Both the position numbers and the translations under genes were made by a program. Positions 32,516 through 41,550 of a DNA stretch of 64,000 bases are shown piece by piece; positions within the stretch are counted from its first letter, which is position 1, and each line of letters begins with the position of its first letter. The notes under the pieces are model-generated. The model searched no databases. It worked only from the letters and a program-made list of their open reading frames with translations, and was not told the DNA's origin. This stretch comes from Dyadobacter psychrotolerans (lineage in GTDB: Bacteria; Bacteroidota; Bacteroidia; Cytophagales; Spirosomataceae), in NCBI RefSeq assembly GCF_004349265.1, contig NZ_SMFL01000018.1, positions 1 through 64,000 on the forward strand, in the 5' to 3' direction.

Positions 32516-32523
32516 TAAATTTG
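32516..32523 (+). promoter_or_regulatory. Promoter -7 element of the lipoprotein/rep region
   Basis: TAAATTTG matches TAnnTTTG and lies 30 bases before the lipoprotein ATG at 32554. A -33 TTG is not clear. Confidence 0.45.
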
Positions 32524-32553
32524 TATATTAATAACATCTATAACTATCTTATC

Positions 32554-32976
32554 ATGAGAAAGTACTTATTAATGTTGTCGGCTTGGATTTTATTTTTTTC
32601 ATGTTCTGATGACTCTAAAACTGTTACGCCAGAACCTGGTTCTATATTTAAAGTTGAATACATTCAATCTGGAAAATATGAAGACTATAAAAAAGAGATT
32701 GGGTTTAGTGAACCCTTGGTTTATGAAGGTACAGCTGTTGAAACGGGTCTTATTGTAAATGATGTTGCGTTAACAGATGGGAAGTATGTATTTGTAACAT
32801 CGAAAAATTTAGAGCTGTTAAAAGTCACATTCAATACGGAACCCAAAGAAGGCTCAGGAGAAATGGCAGAGTTTGTTATTAATGTTTACAGAGATGGTAA
32901 ACGAATTGACAATAAGTCTTTTAAAGTAGCTGGGAGTGGAGTAATGAAACATTCATGGGAATACAAATCGAAATAG
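32554..32976 (+). CDS. Small lipoprotein of unknown function
   Basis: 140 residues from the ATG at 32554 (a TTG at 32521 is in frame but overlaps the -7 element). A lipoprotein signal peptide with lipobox LFFSC is visible (MRKYLLMLSAWILFFSCSDD). The mature part is beta-rich: FKVEYIQSGKYEDYKKEIGFSEPLVYEG, GSGEMAEFVINVYRDGKRIDNKSFKVAG. It probably sits on the periplasmic or outer membrane. It is the first gene of the rep region; its relation to plasmid biology is unknown. Confidence 0.75.
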   Translation: MRKYLLMLSAWILFFSCSDDSKTVTPEPGSIFKVEYIQSGKYEDYKKEIGFSEPLVYEGTAVETGLIVNDVALTDGKYVFVTSKNLELLKVTFNTEPKEGSGEMAEFVINVYRDGKRIDNKSFKVAGSGVMKHSWEYKSK

Positions 32977-33029
32977 TATCATGAATTAAGTTTCATAAAA
33001 AATTATCATAATCATAAATCACGTTTGTT

Positions 33030-33167
33030 ATGAGAGATTGGAATGAAATAATACAAAATGCAATCATAATAGCGGTGAGCTCTGCTGTTTTGGGTTTTAT
33101 AGCTATGCTCATGAGAGATATAGTTCTTTCTTTTTTTAAGCGTTCTGCTAAAAAGAATCTAAAATGA
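33030..33167 (+). CDS. Small single-pass membrane protein
   Basis: 45 residues: MRDWNEIIQNAIIIAVSSAV, LGFIAMLMRDIVL, then a basic tail (FFKRSAKKNLK). One membrane helix with positive residues on the cytoplasmic side. Its stop overlaps the next start (ATGA at 33164), which strongly supports that it is translated. Unknown function; it could couple the downstream DNA-binding protein to the membrane. Confidence 0.6.
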   Translation: MRDWNEIIQNAIIIAVSSAVLGFIAMLMRDIVLSFFKRSAKKNLK

Positions 33168-33568
33168 GTAACATAGACGAACTGGATTTTAATAAACTGA
33201 TTGCCGGTCTGCCGGAGGAAGAACAGAAAAAGATTAAAATTAAGCTTCTGAGGTTTCTTAGGGAATTGTATGCAAGCTTAGAAACTGAAAGTCCTGCTAT
33301 TAAGAATGAATTACAGTTAGAAGATATAGCTACAAAAGCGCAGAAGGATCTTTCAGAAGTGCTTAAAGGTATTCGAGAGGATATTGGTTGGACAGTATAT
33401 GGGGCTTCCAGAAAAGCAAAAATTCGTCCGGAGCAAGTTAGCTCGATAGAAGGTGATCCGAGGGTAAATAATAATTATACTTCAAAATTTCTGTTCAGAT
33501 ACCTGGCTGCATTGGGTGTCCGATTGACGGTGGTTGATGTGCTTCCAACAAATAATGAAAATATATAA
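33164..33568 (+). CDS. Helix-turn-helix protein upstream of rep
   Basis: 134 residues. An N-terminal helical region (KLIAGLPEEEQKKIKIKLLRFLRELYAS) is followed by an XRE-like HTH: LSEVLKGIREDIGWTVYGASRKAKIRPEQVSSIEGDPRVNNNYTSKFLFRYLAALGVRL. This is similar to Cro/C1-type regulators of Bacteroidota plasmids. Translation is coupled to the small membrane protein gene. A role in controlling rep or plasmid copy number is likely but inferred. Confidence 0.7.
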   Translation: MSNIDELDFNKLIAGLPEEEQKKIKIKLLRFLRELYASLETESPAIKNELQLEDIATKAQKDLSEVLKGIREDIGWTVYGASRKAKIRPEQVSSIEGDPRVNNNYTSKFLFRYLAALGVRLTVVDVLPTNNENI

Positions 33569-33627
33569 AAATATATATGTATGTATAGAAAAATGTATAT
33601 ATTTGAGAAGTTTTTAGAACTATACTT

Positions 33628-33900
33628 ATGAAGGATATCACAAAAGTTTCACATTTGATAAGTCACGGAAAGATCGCTAATCTTAATGATCTTTACGAGC
33701 AGGTGTCAAAAGCGGATATCGCACGGGCTTTGAATCAAAACCCTATAAGCTTCACGAATTACAGGTCAAATAATCCTGAATCCTTTAAACTAAGCGAGTT
33801 TATTGCTTTGTCTAAATTTTTTAATGTTAGCCTTGAATGTATAACCACGATTTTTGCCAATTCTATTGATAACTATTCACAACTATCTGATAAGCAATGA
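33628..33900 (+). CDS. Small XRE-like DNA-binding protein
   Basis: 90 residues. The middle looks like a helix-turn-helix: LNDLYEQVSKADIARALNQNPISFTNYRSNNPESFKLSEFIALSKFFNVSLECI. Such proteins often repress the rep gene that follows. The stop overlaps the rep ATG by 4 bp (ATGA), so the two are co-translated. Confidence 0.7.
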   Translation: MKDITKVSHLISHGKIANLNDLYEQVSKADIARALNQNPISFTNYRSNNPESFKLSEFIALSKFFNVSLECITTIFANSIDNYSQLSDKQ

Positions 33901-35024
33901 ACGAACAAACTCTGGCTCTTACTGATACTCGTGTCATAAGTAGAATTGATAGAGCAATAGCGGATAACCTTGACGCGCTTAAAAAGACCTATGGAAGGGA
34001 TCATGAGATTGCCAGGGACTTTATCATATTTATTAGTACTAGTCTGAAAACTGATATGTTTGGATTTACAAGATTCACAATGTCAGACTTCATTAAAGTA
34101 GTTGGTCGAGACAGACGTGAGTTATCTTCCAAGCATTCATATCTTTTGGATAAAGATGCAGAAGCTATCGAATATAAAGGTCATAAATTCGTTTCCGTTT
34201 TTGATTACGTTTTACATCTTTTACAGAGTAGAAACCTTATTTTTTCAAAAGCATATTCTTACCATAATCACGGAAGAACAGTGGAAATGGAGGGTATTCA
34301 GATTATTAAGCAACTTAAAATTACAACGGATACAAAAAATGATAATAGGAAAGTCTATGATATTAGATTAAGTGAGGACTTTCTGAATGGTTTTATAAGT
34401 AGGTATTATACTTTTGAAGTTACCGGGTACCCAAAGGTTGGAAAAGGGAAGGGTGGAGATGGCCGTAAAACATTATATCTGATGTTGTCTAAGGCAATGC
34501 ATCAAAACGTCAGTGATAGAGTAAGGTACTCTTGGTACTCTGTTGATTTTCTATGTAAGATTTGTGACGTTCATTTTTCTGAACCAGCAGAGCGTAAGCG
34601 GTTAATCACAAAATATCTTAATAATTTGATTGAAAAGGGAGGATTAAAAATTACATATGAGTTTGTTATAAAGCTTGGTAGTAATGATAAACACATTCGG
34701 GGATTTTGGATTAAAGTCGATTTTATGCCTGAGGGTATAATTCAATTAAGGGAAAGCCAGGCTGATCATCATTTCCATAGCATTTTATCAGCTGATCTAA
34801 AATCTCAATTCTCGAATTTGTATGGCAAAAGAAACCTTGTATTCCCAGAGGATGAATCTGATCCATTCCAAAGATGGGTAACGAATCCTCGTGCTGACTG
34901 GGATATAAAAAGAAGTGTATTTATGAATTGTTATTCGTTAGCTTATAAGAAACATATTTCCACCTGGGATGCTGACCTCAAAATGTCAAGTACTTCAATA
35001 AAATTAAATAGTAACTTAATTTAA
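33897..35024 (+). CDS. repB: Plasmid replication initiator (RepB/Rep_3-like)
   Basis: 375 residues. The body shows two winged-helix modules typical of Rep_3/RepB initiators: FTRFTMSDFIKVVGRDRRELSSKHSY, FVSVFDYVLHLLQSRNLIFSKAY, IRLSEDFLNGFISRYYTF and KTLYLMLSKAMHQNVSDRVRYSWYSVDFLCKICDV. It should bind the iterons (AATRCTACATGTAA core) and melt the origin. It ends before a strong terminator. Family assigned by fold-like pattern and context, since no single catalytic motif exists. Confidence 0.78.
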   Translation: MNEQTLALTDTRVISRIDRAIADNLDALKKTYGRDHEIARDFIIFISTSLKTDMFGFTRFTMSDFIKVVGRDRRELSSKHSYLLDKDAEAIEYKGHKFVSVFDYVLHLLQSRNLIFSKAYSYHNHGRTVEMEGIQIIKQLKITTDTKNDNRKVYDIRLSEDFLNGFISRYYTFEVTGYPKVGKGKGGDGRKTLYLMLSKAMHQNVSDRVRYSWYSVDFLCKICDVHFSEPAERKRLITKYLNNLIEKGGLKITYEFVIKLGSNDKHIRGFWIKVDFMPEGIIQLRESQADHHFHSILSADLKSQFSNLYGKRNLVFPEDESDPFQRWVTNPRADWDIKRSVFMNCYSLAYKKHISTWDADLKMSSTSIKLNSNLI

Positions 35025-35040
35025 ATTTATTATTTCAATG

Positions 35041-35077
35041 AAAAGGGAGGTGTAAACTTGATTTACGCCTCCCTTTT
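35041..35077 (+). terminator. Strong terminator after rep
   Basis: Arms at 35041-35056 and 35062-35077 form a 16-bp stem with one G-T pair and a 5-base loop; the end of the second arm is T-rich (CCCTTTT). It lies 17 bp after the rep stop. Confidence 0.85.
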
Positions 35078-35086
35078 AAATATATA

Positions 35087-35114
35087 TAGGTTAAGTATCC
35101 TAAAATTTAACCTA
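35087..35114. promoter_or_regulatory. Inverted repeat in front of the methylase operon
   Basis: TAGGTTAA (35087-35094) and TTAACCTA (35107-35114) are perfect 8-bp arms 12 bases apart, 30 bp upstream of the methylase start. Probably an operator controlling the defence operon; there is no controller gene adjacent, so the binder is unknown. Confidence 0.5.
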
Positions 35115-35143
35115 TTTACCCGTTATTAAATATTTTTTAAAGA

Positions 35144-37900
35144 ATGAATGCAGTTGAGATTGAAGAAGCGATTTCATTGTTAGCAGAACAGCCTTTTGTC
35201 TCAGCTGAGTTTCCGTATGCGTTTTTAGAAGCTTTTGGCAATAAGGAGACAACTATTAAACGCCTAAGGTCTGGGAATAGCAACAAATCGGATATTGAGG
35301 GTGGTGTTCTACAACAAAATAACATCCATATCGCCGTTTGTAATGAAGGGAATGTAACAGAAACACTATATAAGCTTAAAGAAAGTCCAGCAACTAGCAA
35401 AGCAAAAGTTAAGTTTATACTAGCTACGGATGGAAAGGAATTTCAAGCCGAAGATGTGATCAGCGGTGAAACAGTAGCTTGCGATTATCCAGCTTTTCAC
35501 GATCATTTTGGTTTTTTTCTTTCTTTGGCGGGTATTACGACGGTCAGACAAATCCGTGAAAGTGCATTTGATATTAAAGCGACAAGTCGCCTAAACAAAC
35601 TGTATATCGAATTGTTGCGCGATAATCCGGAATGGGCAACGGCAGAGCGCCGTCATGATATGAACCATTTCTTGGCACGGCTGATTTTCTGTTTCTTTGC
35701 TGAAGATACCGATATATTCGAAAAAAACGGTCTTTTTTCTGATACTGTAGGACAGATGAGTGCTGGTGATGCATCCGACATCCACGAGATCATCGGAGAA
35801 ATCTTCCGGGCGATGGACACTAAAAAAGATCAACGCGCAGGAAGCAAAATTAAAAATTGGGCTCTTAAATTTCCTTATGTCAACGGACAGTTATTTTCCG
35901 GATCAACCGAAGTTCCCAAATTCACAAGAATAGCCAAATCCTATTTACGGCATGTGGGTAACCTGGATTGGAAGAAAATCAATCCAGACATTTTTGGTTC
36001 AATGATCCAGGCCGTTGCCGATGAAGACGAACGCGGTGCTCTGGGAATGCACTATACTTCCGTACCCAATATTCTGAAAGTTTTAAATCCACTTTTCCTT
36101 GATGACCTGCGCGGCCAACTGGAAGAAGCCGGTGATAATGCACGAAAACTGTTGAATTTACGCAAACGCCTCGCTTTTATCCGGGTATTTGATCCAGCCT
36201 GCGGGTCCGGGAATTTTCTTGTGATCGCTTATAAGCAAATGCGTGAAATCGAGGCGGAAATTAATAAACTGCGGGGCGAAAGCAGCCGAAAAAGCGAAAT
36301 CCCTCTCACAAATTTTCGCGGCATTGAACTCCGGGGATTCTCTTGTGAAATTGCGCGCCTTGCCCTCATTATTGCTGAATATCAATGCGATGTGTTGTAT
36401 CGTGGACAACAACTTGCATTAGCGGAATTTTTGCCTTTGAGTGCTGAAAATTGGATCACTTGTGGTAATGCTTTAAGGCTCGAATGGTTATCTATCTTTC
36501 CTCCCGCAGGTACGGGAGTAAAACTTTACGCCAATGATTTATTCTCTACACCTTTACATCAAGCTGAAATTGCTTTTGAAAATGAGGGTGGAGAGACATA
36601 TATCTGCGGGAATCCACCTTATTTGGGTTCTACTTGGCAATCAAATGACCAAAAAGGTGATTTAAAAGCAATATTTGAAAACAAGACCGGCTTATGGAAA
36701 TCTCTGGACTATGTGGCCGGTTGGTTTATGATGGCTGCAGAATATGGTAAGCACACGAATGCGGCGTCAGCCTTTGTCTCAACTAATTCCATTTGCCAAG
36801 GGCAACAAGTTCCAATCCTCTGGCCGCTTATTCTTAAAACTCGGCACGAAATTGCTTTTGCTCATACTTCATTTAAATGGAATAATCTGGCAAGTTATAA
36901 TGCGGGTGTTACTGTCGTTATAGTCGGTATATCAAATCATTCGGGCAAAATAAGGCGTCTGTTTTCTATTGGCGAAGATGAAGAAACAATTGAGAAAAAA
37001 GTTGATAATATCAATGCTTATCTTGTAGCAGGTAATAACGTAATTGTTAGCAAGGAGTCGAGACCAGTAAATGAATTAGTTTCCATGGATTTTGGCAGCA
37101 AGCCCGTCGATGGCGGATATTTATTTTTCACTTTAAGCGAAAAAGTTGCTTTTATTGCTAGCAACAATGCTACAGAGAGGTATATATATCCGTACTCGAA
37201 CTCAGAGGAATTCATTAATGGGAAACAGCGATTTTGCTTGTGGATAAAAGATGAAGACCAGGATGAGGTCAAGTCTATCCCTGAAATAGTTGCGCGGCTA
37301 GATGCTATCAAAGAATTGCGGAAGAAAAGCACAAAAAAGCAAACCCAGGAACTAGCAGCACTACCTTACAAATTCGGAGAAATCAGGCATCGCAATAGTA
37401 ATTATACCATTGTAGTTCCTAGAGTGAGTTCGGAAAACCGTGATTTCCTTCCAGTTGGATTAGTCAATGGTGGCACTATAGTTGGTGATCGAAATTTTGC
37501 GCTTTACGACGCGCCATTGTGGAATATGGCTATAATTGCTTCACGCCTGCACTGGGTTTGGATTGGTACTGTTTGTGTTCGTTTGGAAATGCGTTTTTCT
37601 TATTCCAATACGCTTGGCTGGAATACTTTCCCTGTACCAAAACTTACTGAAAAAAACAGGGAGGATTTAAACACCTGCGCTGAAGAAATCCTAATAGCTC
37701 GCGAGCGACATTTTCCGGCCACAATTGCTGATTTATATGATCCAGAGAAAATGCCGGAAGACTTACGCCGTGCTCATGACCGAAATGACGAAGTGCTCGA
37801 GCGTATCTATATTGGCCGCCGATTCAAAAATGATACCGAACGACTTGAAAAACTGTTTGCTCTTTACACTCAAATGACATCAAAGGTAAAAGCCTTATGA
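35144..37900 (+). CDS. Adenine-type DNA methylase, MmeI/YeeA-like, of a three-gene defence operon
   Basis: 918 residues. Residues 170-200 carry the MmeI helical-domain signature (FLARLIFCFFAEDTDIFEKNGLF). The methylase has SAM motif DPACGSGNFL (350-359) and catalytic NPPY (490-493 in CGNPPYLGS), then a target-recognition region and a C-terminal domain (ETTFPATIADLYDPEKMP-like end). The N-terminal 140 residues lack the D...E-x-K nuclease core of true MmeI. It probably modifies adenines, with cleavage supplied by the GIY-YIG gene in the operon. It overlaps the helicase gene by 4 bp. Confidence 0.85.
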   Translation: MNAVEIEEAISLLAEQPFVSAEFPYAFLEAFGNKETTIKRLRSGNSNKSDIEGGVLQQNNIHIAVCNEGNVTETLYKLKESPATSKAKVKFILATDGKEFQAEDVISGETVACDYPAFHDHFGFFLSLAGITTVRQIRESAFDIKATSRLNKLYIELLRDNPEWATAERRHDMNHFLARLIFCFFAEDTDIFEKNGLFSDTVGQMSAGDASDIHEIIGEIFRAMDTKKDQRAGSKIKNWALKFPYVNGQLFSGSTEVPKFTRIAKSYLRHVGNLDWKKINPDIFGSMIQAVADEDERGALGMHYTSVPNILKVLNPLFLDDLRGQLEEAGDNARKLLNLRKRLAFIRVFDPACGSGNFLVIAYKQMREIEAEINKLRGESSRKSEIPLTNFRGIELRGFSCEIARLALIIAEYQCDVLYRGQQLALAEFLPLSAENWITCGNALRLEWLSIFPPAGTGVKLYANDLFSTPLHQAEIAFENEGGETYICGNPPYLGSTWQSNDQKGDLKAIFENKTGLWKSLDYVAGWFMMAAEYGKHTNAASAFVSTNSICQGQQVPILWPLILKTRHEIAFAHTSFKWNNLASYNAGVTVVIVGISNHSGKIRRLFSIGEDEETIEKKVDNINAYLVAGNNVIVSKESRPVNELVSMDFGSKPVDGGYLFFTLSEKVAFIASNNATERYIYPYSNSEEFINGKQRFCLWIKDEDQDEVKSIPEIVARLDAIKELRKKSTKKQTQELAALPYKFGEIRHRNSNYTIVVPRVSSENRDFLPVGLVNGGTIVGDRNFALYDAPLWNMAIIASRLHWVWIGTVCVRLEMRFSYSNTLGWNTFPVPKLTEKNREDLNTCAEEILIARERHFPATIADLYDPEKMPEDLRRAHDRNDEVLERIYIGRRFKNDTERLEKLFALYTQMTSKVKAL

Positions 37901-39954
37901 ATGAAAGTAAATCTATCCCCTCAGTAACTGTTAATTATAAAAGTACAGGTAGTTCCACCCAATCTAACGAACTGGGTATGCGGGCGATGCAAGAGCGAGC
38001 CTATGAGAAGCGTGGAGAACAGTATTTGTTGATTAAATCTCCACCTGCTTCTGGGAAAAGCCGAGCGCTTATGTTTATTGCCCTGGATAAAATTCATAAT
38101 CAGGGGGTTAAACAAGCGATCATTACCGTGCCGGAAAAGTCTATTGGTTCGAGCTTTTCCGATGAGTCTTTAACCAGATTTGGTTTTTATTATGACTGGC
38201 AGGTACAACCCAGATGGAATCTTTGCAATGCACCAGGTGAAGATGGCAGCAAAGTTAATTCAGTTAAGTCGTTCCTAGCAAGTGAAGACAAAGTGCTGGT
38301 TTGTACACACGCGACCTTTCGCTTTGCTGTCGAGCGCTTAGGAGTTGATAGTTTTGATGACCGATTGATCGCTATTGATGAATTTCACCATGTTAGTGCA
38401 GATGGAGATAATGTGCTTGGCTCTCAACTTAAACAACTGGTAGCACGTGATCGGGTGCATATTGTAGCCATGACTGGCTCGTATTTTCGTGGTGATGCGA
38501 ACCCAGTTTTGATGCCGGAAGATGAAGCTAGGTTCGAAACGGTAACTTATACTTATTATGAACAACTTAATGGCTATGAATATCTCAAGACTCTGAATAT
38601 AGGCTACTACTTTTATAGCGGAGCTTACGCAGATGATATTTTAAATGTCCTTGACCCGAATGAAAAAACGATCATTCATATTCCGAACGTGAATTCTCGC
38701 GAGAGTATGGGAGATAAGATTAAAGAGGTTGAGCATATTATTGAAACATTGGGAGACTGGCAGGGTATAGATCCTATAACAGGATTCCACTTAGTCAAAA
38801 CATCAGAGGGTAAAATTTTACGTATCGCCGATCTGGTTGATGCTGATCCGGCCAAACGAAATAAGGTTTCGGCAGCACTAAGACTTCCAGAAGTAAAAAG
38901 AAACCGGAATTTTGTCGATATTATTATTGCCCTTGGCATGGCCAAGGAAGGTTTTGACTGGATTTGGTGTGAACACGCGCTCACAGTGGGATATCGTTCG
39001 AGCCTAACGGAAATTGTACAGATTATCGGCCGTGCAACGCGCGATGCTCCTAATAAAATCCATGCTCGTTTTACAAACCTGATAGCAGAACCTGATGCTT
39101 CGGAAGAAACAGTTACCGATGCCGTTAATGACACTTTGAAAGCGATCTCTGCTAGTTTGTTGATGGAACAAGTACTGGCACCTAGGTTTAATTTTTCGCC
39201 TAAAAATACGCAGAGTGGCCCAGTTCCGGGTTATGATTACGGGGAAGATGGCTATAATCCTAACAGAGAAAATGTTGGGTTTGATGAAGAGAGCGGCCAG
39301 TATCAAATTGAAATTAAAGGGCTGTCTGTGCCGCAAAGCGAACAAGCACAGCGTATTTGCAAAGAAGATCTGAATGAGGTCATTGCAGCATTTGTACAAG
39401 ATAAGCAAACTATCGAGCGAGGTCTTTTTGACGAGGAAGTTGTTCCGCAAGAATTAACCCAGGTTAGAATGGGAAAAATTATTAGAGATAAATACCCGGA
39501 ATTGGGCGAAGAGGATATTGAGGCGGTTCGGCAGCACGCTGTTGCAGCGCTGAACTTTACGCAGAAAGCAAAAGAAATTCTTAACCAAGAACAAGAAAGT
39601 GATACAAATGGCCGTGGTAATACAGCTTTAATTGATGGAGTGCGTAAATTTACCATGGATGTACGTGAGTTGGATGTGGACTGGATTGACAGCATTAATC
39701 CTTTTAGTGAAGCTTATGCCATTTTATCCAAAGCAATGACCGAACAAAGCTTAAAAGCTATGGCAGAAGTTATTTCTGGTAGAAAACTGAGTTTGTCCTT
39801 AGATGAGGCTCGTGATCTTGCCAGACGTGCTTTGAAGTTTAAAAAAGAAAGGGGCCGTTTGCCGGACATAAAATCGGCCGATCCTTGGGAGCAACGTATG
39901 GCAGAAGGAATCCATTTTCTCGCACGTCTAAAAGCAGAAGAAAGAAATGGCTAA
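37897..39954 (+). CDS. SF2 DEAD/DEAH-type helicase/translocase of the defence operon
   Basis: 685 residues. Walker A SPPASGKSRAL (49-55), Walker B IDEFHH (161-165), motif III MTGSYF and motif VI QIIGRATR (373-380) identify an SF2 ATPase like the translocase of restriction systems. The C-terminal 250 residues hold acidic and helical segments ending in WEQRMAEGIHFLARLKAEE. It starts 4 bp inside the methylase end and overlaps the GIY-YIG gene by 8 bp. It likely moves along foreign DNA and hands it to the nuclease. Confidence 0.88.
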   Translation: MNESKSIPSVTVNYKSTGSSTQSNELGMRAMQERAYEKRGEQYLLIKSPPASGKSRALMFIALDKIHNQGVKQAIITVPEKSIGSSFSDESLTRFGFYYDWQVQPRWNLCNAPGEDGSKVNSVKSFLASEDKVLVCTHATFRFAVERLGVDSFDDRLIAIDEFHHVSADGDNVLGSQLKQLVARDRVHIVAMTGSYFRGDANPVLMPEDEARFETVTYTYYEQLNGYEYLKTLNIGYYFYSGAYADDILNVLDPNEKTIIHIPNVNSRESMGDKIKEVEHIIETLGDWQGIDPITGFHLVKTSEGKILRIADLVDADPAKRNKVSAALRLPEVKRNRNFVDIIIALGMAKEGFDWIWCEHALTVGYRSSLTEIVQIIGRATRDAPNKIHARFTNLIAEPDASEETVTDAVNDTLKAISASLLMEQVLAPRFNFSPKNTQSGPVPGYDYGEDGYNPNRENVGFDEESGQYQIEIKGLSVPQSEQAQRICKEDLNEVIAAFVQDKQTIERGLFDEEVVPQELTQVRMGKIIRDKYPELGEEDIEAVRQHAVAALNFTQKAKEILNQEQESDTNGRGNTALIDGVRKFTMDVRELDVDWIDSINPFSEAYAILSKAMTEQSLKAMAEVISGRKLSLSLDEARDLARRALKFKKERGRLPDIKSADPWEQRMAEGIHFLARLKAEERNG

Positions 39955-41158
39955 AAATAAAACACTTACGGAAGAAGACGATGAACTTCTAGCAGAACTT
40001 GGATTTGAAATCGAATCGAAGAAAGCCACCGGCTACACTGCGCGTGAAGAACGGATTATGGCGGGCTTTGAGGAAATCCAAAATTTTGTAAAAGAAAAAA
40101 GACGATTACCGGAGCATGGAGAAGATAAAGATATATTTGAGAGATTGTATGCAGTAAGACTTGATCAAATACGTAATCAGGAGGAGTGCCGAAATCTTCT
40201 TAAAAACCTGGACTATCAAAATTTATTGAATGGCGAATTTAGTCAAGAGACTGATGCTTCGGTCGGCATGAACGATGACGAATTGCTAGCTGAGCTTGGT
40301 ATAGATCTAAATGAAGAAAACTCCATTACTGAACTAAGGCATGTGCGTTCACAGGCTGAGAAAAAAGCAGCAGAGGAAATAGCTAACCGTATTCGGTGTG
40401 AAGATTTTGAGCATTTTAAACCCCTGTTTGAATCTGTAAAAAAGGATATTGAAACTGGGTACCGAAATACAATAGTTTTCAGGAAAGACGCAGGATTTAC
40501 CAAAACGACACTTCAACCGGGACAATTTATCATTATTGGGGGCCAAACATCATATATAGCTGAAATTGGTGAAACAATTAAAGCTCCTAACGGGGAAGAC
40601 GACGCCAGGCTGCGGGTTGTTTATGCGAATGGAACTGAAAGCAATATTTTATTGCGATCACTTATACGAGCTATGTATAAGGATGAAACTAGCAGATTTA
40701 TTACGGAGCCGAATGACGGCCCACTCTTCTCGAGTGAGAATAGTGAATATGACCTTGATAGCGGAACAATATATGTACTTCGTAGTTTTTCAGATCATCC
40801 ACTGGTTAGAGAAAATAGGAACATCGTACACAAAATTGGAGTGACAGGTGGGGATGTAAAAAAGCGCATTAGTAATGCCAAAGTCGATCCTACCTTTCTT
40901 ATGGCTGACGTAGAAATTATCGCTACATACAAGCTAGCCAATATTAACAGGGCAAAACTTGAAAAAGTAATTCATAAATTTTTTGGTGCAGCAAAACTAG
41001 ATATTGAAACAAGAGATCGTTTTGGACGCAACGTTAAATCGCACGAATGGTTTTTAGTACCGATCTTCATTATTGATGAAATGGTAGAAAAGATAAAAGA
41101 TGGAACTATTAGTGACTATTATTATGATCCAACTTCCGTACGACTAATGAAGTATTGA
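39947..41158 (+). CDS. GIY-YIG (T5orf172/MUG113-like) nuclease of the defence operon
   Basis: 403 residues. N-terminal acidic helices (EEDDELLAELGFEIES and later MNDDELLAELGIDLNE, a repeated DDELLAELG motif) precede a middle domain. The GIY-YIG core is GTIYVLRSFSDHPLV, VHKIGVTGGDVKKRI (catalytic Arg), with later Glu/His in RAKLEKVIHKFFG. The DDELLAELG repeats may be docking helices for the helicase or methylase. It completes the operon and is the likely DNA-cutting subunit. Confidence 0.8.
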   Translation: MAKNKTLTEEDDELLAELGFEIESKKATGYTAREERIMAGFEEIQNFVKEKRRLPEHGEDKDIFERLYAVRLDQIRNQEECRNLLKNLDYQNLLNGEFSQETDASVGMNDDELLAELGIDLNEENSITELRHVRSQAEKKAAEEIANRIRCEDFEHFKPLFESVKKDIETGYRNTIVFRKDAGFTKTTLQPGQFIIIGGQTSYIAEIGETIKAPNGEDDARLRVVYANGTESNILLRSLIRAMYKDETSRFITEPNDGPLFSSENSEYDLDSGTIYVLRSFSDHPLVRENRNIVHKIGVTGGDVKKRISNAKVDPTFLMADVEIIATYKLANINRAKLEKVIHKFFGAAKLDIETRDRFGRNVKSHEWFLVPIFIIDEMVEKIKDGTISDYYYDPTSVRLMKY

Positions 41159-41259
41159 AGCTTGCATCTAATATTCGTGCAATATGGCAGCCAAAGGCTT
41201 TACAACCAGTTTAATAGAATAACCCACTAATAGCTAAGCTCCTAAAAGGCTTTATTCAT

Positions 41260-41529
41260 ATGAATACACAAAGCGTTCGAGACTTGTATGATAAATTTCA
41301 AAAGATGTTTGATAAAGTCAGTCAAACTGGCTCAGATCACTTCTCAATAATGGCGCAGGCTAACAATCTAATATCACGTAATAGCATTGTAAGCGATATA
41401 TTTTTAGACGAGTTTAAGTATGAAATTGAAACTTATCTCGATCAGAAGCCTTTTGAATCAGTTCAGCATATAGGTAGTGATTTGAATAGGCTTATAAATG
41501 CTATCAATAAAGAATATCATTTTAACTGA
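41260..41529 (+). CDS. Small helical protein of unknown function
   Basis: 89 residues, almost entirely helical: SVRDLYDKFQKMFDKVSQTG, SDHFSIMAQANNLISRN, EFKYEIETYLDQKPFESVQHIGSD. No family recognised. It opens a four-gene cluster that ends with a RES-domain gene; 21 bp separate it from the next gene. An antitoxin or partner role is possible. Confidence 0.6.
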   Translation: MNTQSVRDLYDKFQKMFDKVSQTGSDHFSIMAQANNLISRNSIVSDIFLDEFKYEIETYLDQKPFESVQHIGSDLNRLINAINKEYHFN

Positions 41530-41550
41530 TCCATTTTTTCCAAATTGAGT

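Noticed and set aside
39004..39695. Minus-strand open frames inside the helicase gene
   Set aside because: Antisense to a gene with intact helicase motifs; no domain in the minus frame.
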